DNA from: JBIYSM02 sp044759095
Lineage (GTDB): Bacteria > Bacillota > Bacilli > Brevibacillales > Brevibacillaceae
DNA: 64,000 nt
Direction: 5' to 3'
Assembly: GCF_044759095.2 (NCBI RefSeq)
Contig: NZ_JBIYSM020000003.1
Span: forward strand, 62,001-126,000
In this document: positions 59,186-64,000 of the stretch, piece after piece
How positions within the stretch are numbered: position 1 is the stretch's first letter
Layout: every line of letters starts with the position of its first letter
Program-made: the position numbers and the translations under genes
Notes under the pieces: generated by a model
Database searches by the model: none
What the model saw: the letters and a program-made list of their open reading frames with translations, nothing else
Told to the model about the DNA's origin: nothing

Positions 59186-59771
59186 TATGGCAATACGAAC
59201 AGTCGAAGAATGGGCGGGTATCCCAATCCAATATTATGTGTACATGAACTTACCGGGCTTCATCAATTTGTCTGATGTAATCGGTGGCGTTGACATAGAA
59301 GTAGAGAAAGATATGAACTATGTCGATTCCAATGACGATCCAACGTCAATATACCAAATCCATTTGGAAAAGGGTTATCAGCACTTGGACGGAATAAAGG
59401 CATTGCAGTACGTTCGATTCCGACATGATGCATTGAGCGATTTCGCACGCACGGAACGGCAACGAAATTTTTTGAAGGCCGTCGCCAAAATGTTGCTGAC
59501 TACTACGACGGCTATGGAGCTTCCGAACCTAATAGAAGCTATCGAGCCATTCATCGAAACGAACCTCAATGTCGATGATATGATAAAGTTGGGCAAACTT
59601 GGCTTTGATATTGACACGGAAAGCTTTGACAGCATTCAATTGCCGCCGAAGGAACTCATACGAGAAAAATCAGTGAACGGAAAAGGCGTAATTTATGTTG
59701 AAGAACTTGAGCAGGTAAAGTCATACGTAAAAGGCGTTCTGAACGATGGTTCCCGTACTCAAAGCAACTGA
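59178..59771 (+). pseudogene. 5'-truncated LytR-CpsA-Psr (LCP) family gene
   Basis: About 197 residues match the middle and C-terminal part of an LCP phosphotransferase: MAIRTVEEWAGIPIQYYVYMNLPGFINLSDVIGGVDIEVEKDM, HLDGIKALQYVRFRHDALSDFARTERQRNFLKAV. The C-terminal tail follows. The membrane anchor and the first catalytic Arg/Asp region are absent, so wall-polymer transfer is unlikely. A TTG at 59160 opens the frame but has no ribosome site. It is fused head to head with the endonuclease remnant. Confidence 0.8.
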
Positions 59772-59825
59772 AGCAATGCGATTAGCTGTCGGTATTAGTC
59801 TCTACCAGACAACAGAATCGATATC

Positions 59826-59857
59826 GTGGCGAGGGATTGCGAACCTCACTTTTTTTC
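59826..59857 (+). terminator. Terminator after the LCP remnant
   Basis: A GAGG/CCTC stem, extended by GTG/CAC across a bulge, is followed by eight T. Confidence 0.55.
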
Positions 59858-59944
59858 ACAAATAGCGATGGCCGAAAGGTGGGATTTGGGGGGATAAATT
59901 TCTCGAGTTGAGCTTACTATCAATTCTGAGATATAGCTTAGTGG

Positions 59945-59971
59945 GCCGATTCAAAACGATTTCGGCTTTTT
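59945..59971 (+). terminator. Second terminator-like hairpin
   Basis: GCCGA and TCGGC flank a 12-base loop, followed by five T. Confidence 0.55.
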
Positions 59972-59992
59972 CTGTTTATTTGCATTGGTACG

Positions 59993-60030
59993 TTACAATT
60001 TATCAATATTGAAGATATATAGAATATTGA
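59993..60030 (+). promoter_or_regulatory. Promoter and candidate operator of the helicase operon
   Basis: TTACAA and TATATA are 17 bases apart (59993-60021). The perfect eight-base inverted repeat TCAATATT (60003-60010) and AATATTGA (60023-60030) brackets the -10, a place where a repressor would block initiation. Confidence 0.55.
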
Positions 60031-60287
60031 TCAGCCGACAGTAACCCTTCATCGGATGATTTTGTGGACTTTTGGCTTGTTTCATTGGGATTCTTGCCTG
60101 GGTAAGGCGGTGCTGAGGCCGAAACATCAATTTTTTCAAGTTCAACACCCAATTCACGTTACAAAAGTCATCATCGAACAATATATTTCCTCAAATAGGA
60201 AATCAGAACTACTTCAAACAAGGAATTTCAAAGGGGGATGTCGAAAAGGAAAAGTTGCGTGGTTTCGGGCGGAACAAGAGGTGAACT

Positions 60288-63200
60288 ATGGAAATCATCA
60301 ATAACATCGACCATCTTCTTGGCGAAAATTTGAAACTTGAGGTTCGCAATGGTAGCAAAGTATCGATTGCTGCATCATGTTTCTCCATTTATGCATATGA
60401 AGCCTTAATGAAAGAACTGAATCAGGTGGAAGAAGTCCGGTTCATCTTCACCTCTCCCACCTTTATTGCGGATAGCATAAAAAAGGAGAAGCGGGAATTT
60501 TACATCCCGAAACGGAATCGGGAAAAAAGCTTGTACGGCACCGAATTTGAAATCCGCCTCAAAAACGAATTGACGCTCAAAGCAATTGCAAAAGAATGCA
60601 GCGACTGGATTCGCAAGAAAGTCACGTTCAAATCGAACCGTACTTCAGGTTCGATGCAAGGCATGTTGAATGTGCAGACTGCCGACGAGTCGATCACCTA
60701 TATGCCGATTGATGGCTTTACAACCGTTGATCTTGGTTATGAAAAGGGCAATGCTCTCTCTAAGATGGTGAACAAGTTCACGGAAGCTCCATTTACCAAA
60801 ATGTATTTTGATCTGTTCGATCAGGTGTGGAACGACAAAAGTAAGCTTGAAGATGTCACGAACCAAGTCGTGGAGCATATTTCATCCGTGTATAAAGAGA
60901 ACTCTCCGGAGTTCATTTACTATGTTATTTTGTACAACATCTTTAACGAATTTCTATCGGACATCACAGAAGACATTTTGCCCAATGAAGCAACCGGATT
61001 CAAAGAGACGGAAATCTGGAAACGTCTCTATCACTTCCAGAAAGACGCGGTTCTTGGTGCGATTAATAAACTGGAAAAATACAATGGATGTATTCTGGCA
61101 GACAGCGTCGGTCTAGGAAAAACATTCACGGCACTAGGGGTCATCAAATACTATGAGCTTCGCAACAAGTCCGTATTGTTGCTATGTCCCAAGAAGCTCG
61201 GCGACAACTGGCTTACATATAAACAGAACGTGACCAACAACATTCTGTATGCCGACCGATTCCGCTACGACGTACTCTACCATACGGATATATCGCGGGA
61301 AAGAGGCAAATCAAACGACATTCCGCTCGACCGGTTGAATTGGGGCAATTATGATCTGCTTGTCATTGATGAGTCGCATAACTTCCGCAACAACGAAGCC
61401 AAGAAAGATAAAGAGACGCGGTATCAGATGCTGATGCGGAAAGTGTTGAAAAGCGGCGTGAAGACAAAAGTGCTTATGCTGTCTGCTACGCCTGTGAACA
61501 ATAAGTTCATGGATCTTCGCAACCAGCTTGCCTTGGCATATGAAGGAAATCCTGAAGAAATCAACAACAAGCTGGGGACGGAGCGGGGTATCAACGACAT
61601 CTTCAAACGAGCCCAGTTCGCGTTTAACCAGTGGTCCAAGTTGGATGTAGCTGAGCGGACAACGGAGACGCTTCTTGGTATGCTCGACTTCGACTTTTTT
61701 GAGCTGCTGGACAGTTTGACGATCGCCCGGTCACGCAAGCATATCCAGAAGTATTACAAAGCGGAGGAGATTGGCGAGTTCCCAAGACGGTTGCCGCCTC
61801 TCTCGAAGTTTTGCGATTTAACGGACAGAACGGATGTCATCGGGTATAATGATATTTTTATAGAGTTGTCCAGAATCAATCTCGGCATCTATGCTCCGTT
61901 CAAATACATTCAGCCGAGCCGATTGCGTTTCTATGAAGAGTTGTATGACACGAGCGTGAAAGGCGGAAGCGGGAGCTTCAGGCAGATGGATCGTGAAGGA
62001 AGCTTGCAGCTCTTGATGCGTATTAACCTGCTGAAACGCTTGGAAAGTTCAGTGGAGTCGTTCCGATTGACCCTTTCCAAGATTGTATCCAAACTCGATC
62101 AGACGCTTCAGCAAATCGAAGCGTTCGAGCGAAGCGGTAAGTCCGAAGCTGTAGGTTATACCGATATTGAGGATGCCAATCTTGACGATGCCGACTGGTT
62201 GGACGATGATTTCAGCATCGGGGATACGATCAAGATCAATTTGTCCGATATGGATGTTCTTCGCTGGAAAGAAGATTTGACGAATGACCGCAACATACTT
62301 TCTGCCCTACTGACTGAGATGCGGAAAGTAACGCCTGAACATGATGAGAAGCTAAACACATTAAAGCAAGTGATCGATCACAAAATGAATCATCCGATCA
62401 ACCCCGGCAACCGCAAGGTCATCATTTTCAGTGCATTCACGGATACCGCGGCGTACTTGTACAAGCATTTATCTGCGTACATGATGGCGGAGTACAATAT
62501 CGACACGGCCATAATCGTCGGCAGCGACGAGAACAAAAACACCGCTGGTTTGCGGAATGACATCAGCACATTGTTGACCTGCTTCTCGCCGCGATCCAAG
62601 GAGAAGAAACTGACCATGCCGGATGTAAAAGGCGAGATTGATCTGCTCATCGCTTCTGACTGTATCTCCGAAGGTCAAAACTTGCAAGATTGCGACTATC
62701 TCATCAACTATGACATTCACTGGAATCCAGTACGTATTATTCAACGATTTGGTCGGATAGATCGGATAGGGTCGCAAAACAAGGAAATTCAATTGGTGAA
62801 CTTCTGGCCAAACATGACGCTGGATGAATACATTCAGTTAAAAGAACGGGTCGAAAATCGCATGGTCATCATGGATATGACGGCAACCGGCGATGATAAC
62901 GTTCTGTTCAATCAATCCAGCGATCTGGAATATCGGAAGCAGCAACTTCATCGTTTGCAAAAGGAAGTCGTCGATCTGGATGATATGAACACAGGCGTCT
63001 CCATCACCGATTTGGGTCTAAACGATTTTCGCATGGACTTGGTGAACTATGTCAAGGAGAATGACGAACTTGATACCGTGCCAAGCGGACTGCATGCGGT
63101 TGTGGCTGCCGATGAAGACAAGGGAGCAAACCCCGGCGTCATCTTTGTTCTTCGTAACGTCAATGAAGAATTGAATCCCGACAAGCAGAACCGGTTGCAT

Positions 63201-63542
63201 CCCTTTTACCTTGTCTATATGAGCGAAGACGGCGAAGTCATCACCAATCATATGGATGTCAAAAAGACGTTGGATATCCTGCGAGCCTTATGCAGAGGGC
63301 AATCGGAACCGATGATGGATGCTTGCCGCAGCTTCAATCAAGCGACGAAAGACGGCAGAAAGATGGACATGTATTCCATGCTGTTGGAAGAGACCATCCG
63401 CTCGATTGTACAGGTGAAAGAAGAAAACGATCTGGATAGCTTGTTCTCTTCGGGAGGCACGACAGCACTTATAGACTCGATTAAAGGGCTTGAGGACTTT
63501 GAACTCATCACCTTTGTCGTCATCAGGCAGGTGAATGCATAA
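60288..63542 (+). CDS. SNF2-type helicase with degenerate PLD-like N-terminal domain (defence-associated)
   Basis: The ATG follows AAGAGGTGAAC; 1084 residues. The first 190 residues resemble the phospholipase-D-like domain of helicase fusions (SIAASCFSIYAYEALMKELNQVEEVRFIFTSPTF), but no HxK motif is seen. The superfamily 2 core has Walker A ADSVGLGKTF near 271, the box VIDESHNFRN near 359, motif III LMLSATPVNN, and the C-terminal half with IIFSAFTDTAAYLY, ASDCISEGQNLQDCDYLINYD and QRFGRIDRIGS near 820. The following gene overlaps by one base. The pair is typical of restriction-like defence operons; its exact action is unknown. Confidence 0.85.
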   Translation: MEIINNIDHLLGENLKLEVRNGSKVSIAASCFSIYAYEALMKELNQVEEVRFIFTSPTFIADSIKKEKREFYIPKRNREKSLYGTEFEIRLKNELTLKAIAKECSDWIRKKVTFKSNRTSGSMQGMLNVQTADESITYMPIDGFTTVDLGYEKGNALSKMVNKFTEAPFTKMYFDLFDQVWNDKSKLEDVTNQVVEHISSVYKENSPEFIYYVILYNIFNEFLSDITEDILPNEATGFKETEIWKRLYHFQKDAVLGAINKLEKYNGCILADSVGLGKTFTALGVIKYYELRNKSVLLLCPKKLGDNWLTYKQNVTNNILYADRFRYDVLYHTDISRERGKSNDIPLDRLNWGNYDLLVIDESHNFRNNEAKKDKETRYQMLMRKVLKSGVKTKVLMLSATPVNNKFMDLRNQLALAYEGNPEEINNKLGTERGINDIFKRAQFAFNQWSKLDVAERTTETLLGMLDFDFFELLDSLTIARSRKHIQKYYKAEEIGEFPRRLPPLSKFCDLTDRTDVIGYNDIFIELSRINLGIYAPFKYIQPSRLRFYEELYDTSVKGGSGSFRQMDREGSLQLLMRINLLKRLESSVESFRLTLSKIVSKLDQTLQQIEAFERSGKSEAVGYTDIEDANLDDADWLDDDFSIGDTIKINLSDMDVLRWKEDLTNDRNILSALLTEMRKVTPEHDEKLNTLKQVIDHKMNHPINPGNRKVIIFSAFTDTAAYLYKHLSAYMMAEYNIDTAIIVGSDENKNTAGLRNDISTLLTCFSPRSKEKKLTMPDVKGEIDLLIASDCISEGQNLQDCDYLINYDIHWNPVRIIQRFGRIDRIGSQNKEIQLVNFWPNMTLDEYIQLKERVENRMVIMDMTATGDDNVLFNQSSDLEYRKQQLHRLQKEVVDLDDMNTGVSITDLGLNDFRMDLVNYVKENDELDTVPSGLHAVVAADEDKGANPGVIFVLRNVNEELNPDKQNRLHPFYLVYMSEDGEVITNHMDVKKTLDILRALCRGQSEPMMDACRSFNQATKDGRKMDMYSMLLEETIRSIVQVKEENDLDSLFSSGGTTALIDSIKGLEDFELITFVVIRQVNA

Positions 63543-64000
63543 TGTTTCAATTGCCTTCAAGCACGCTTGTAAACCGTAAAATTCCGAAGAACAAATTTTA
63601 TGAGAAGCTGCGAGCAAATCATCATCTTAAGGAACTGTTTACTGAACTAGTCGAATCGATCCTCTGGAAGCACAAGCTATCCAAGGACACGATTCGTCTT
63701 GAACCGAAAGAGGATATCGAAGAAATTCAGATTTTCGAAGTCCATTTGAAGGAGCAATCGTACTCCCTTGAATTGTTGCGGAGCATAGATAAGGCGATTC
63801 CCTATCCTATCTTGCATGTACTGATGGTTGAGGGACAGGCCAAGCTTGCCATCGCGTATAAAGAACGAAATCAGACCGACGACAATCGGTCTGTCGTTCG
63901 TTCCTACCATGAGACGGACTGGCAGCCGGTGGAGAGTATCGAGCTGAACATCCTCCAAGGACTCGATCTAAAGGCTGTGTATGAGAACATCATCCGCCAA
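63542..64000 (+). CDS. DUF4391 domain protein (partial, runs off right edge)
   Basis: The ATG overlaps the helicase TAA (TAATG). The 153 visible residues begin MFQLPSSTLVNRKIPKNKFY and include LVESILWKHKLSKDTIRLEP, EEIQIFEVHLKEQSYSLELLRSIDKAIPYPILHVLMVEGQAKLAIAYKE, the DUF4391 pattern. DUF4391 proteins are usually about 220 residues and lie between a PLD/SNF2 helicase and type III methyltransferase and restriction genes (from memory). Its biochemical role is unknown; here it should be the second subunit of a defence complex. Confidence 0.8.
   Translation, partial: MFQLPSSTLVNRKIPKNKFYEKLRANHHLKELFTELVESILWKHKLSKDTIRLEPKEDIEEIQIFEVHLKEQSYSLELLRSIDKAIPYPILHVLMVEGQAKLAIAYKERNQTDDNRSVVRSYHETDWQPVESIELNILQGLDLKAVYENIIRQ

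Larger units (their letters stand above)
59772..60287. other. Intergenic region before the helicase gene
   Basis: These 516 bases hold two terminator-like hairpins (59826-59857, 59945-59971), a promoter (59993-60021) overlapped by an inverted repeat, and a leader of about 260 bases before the helicase start. No convincing gene is seen in the leader. Confidence 0.6.

Noticed and set aside
1..64000. CRISPR arrays, insertion sequences and rRNA genes
   Set aside because: No regularly spaced repeats, transposase-like frames or rRNA sequence were seen on either strand.

Overview
The window looks like a chromosomal segment from an aerobic, spore-forming Bacillota of the Bacillales, most like Brevibacillus or a close Paenibacillaceae relative. 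This rests on gene order (dnaE–malic enzyme–fadR–accDA–pfkA–pyk, citZ–icd–mdh–phoPR, polA–mutM–coaE, nrdR–dnaB–dnaI), spore-associated YheC/YheD, YheB, YtvI and CwlD-like proteins, strong AGGAGG ribosome sites, many GTG/TTG starts, sigma-A promoters and a class II (B12-dependent) ribonucleotide reductase. The genus is an inference; no rRNA is present.

Layout. 1-5.5 kb: yheC/yheD-like spore coat-associated ATP-grasp genes on the minus strand, a DUF445 (YheB) gene, a small membrane protein and ytoI. 5.6-12.05 kb: a self-contained catabolic and transport island (GntR regulator with an operator, DUF2848 protein, nitrilase-family amidase, TRAP transporter dctPQM, BenE-type permease). 12.1-13.9 kb: small membrane gene, ArsR/DUF2087 regulator, ytpI, and an apparent orphan type I antitoxin RNA beside a deleted toxin gene. 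13.9-24.7 kb: DNA polymerase III alpha, malic enzyme, FadR-type regulator, acetyl-CoA carboxyltransferase, phosphofructokinase and pyruvate kinase. 24.8-30 kb: ribonucleotide reductase behind two NrdR boxes, a NIPSNAP-NUDIX fusion, thioesterase, FxsA and YtvI. 30.3-37.3 kb: TCA genes, then phoPR and phoU with PhoP-type boxes. 37.4-44.8 kb: VanW protein, a MarR-controlled efflux operon with two adaptors, EamA exporter, amidase, and an internally deleted polysaccharide deacetylase. 44.9-50.8 kb: polA, mutM, coaE, a lytic transglycosylase and gapB with a CcpN-like operator. 51-57.9 kb: HD-GYP protein, nrdR, an orphan peptide-binding lipoprotein, dnaB, dnaI and a YdcF-type protein.

58-64 kb: tRNA-Ala(GGC) followed by accessory DNA that is visibly AT-richer. 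It holds a holin-like type I toxin with its antisense RNA, two 5'-truncated genes fused head to head (restriction-endonuclease-like and LytR-CpsA-Psr), and the start of a probable restriction/defence operon: a SNF2-type helicase overlapping a DUF4391 gene that runs off the right edge.

The core genes link central carbon flux (pfkA, pyk, malic enzyme, citZ, icd, mdh, gapB), fatty-acid initiation (accDA), phosphate sensing (phoPR, phoU) and replication (dnaE, polA, dnaB, dnaI, nrdR and its target reductase). The most promising less-described parts are the 5.6-12 kb transport island, the two related toxin-antitoxin RNA loci at 13.6 and 58.3 kb, and the defence operon at the right edge. All family assignments come from reading the sequence; no database search was run.
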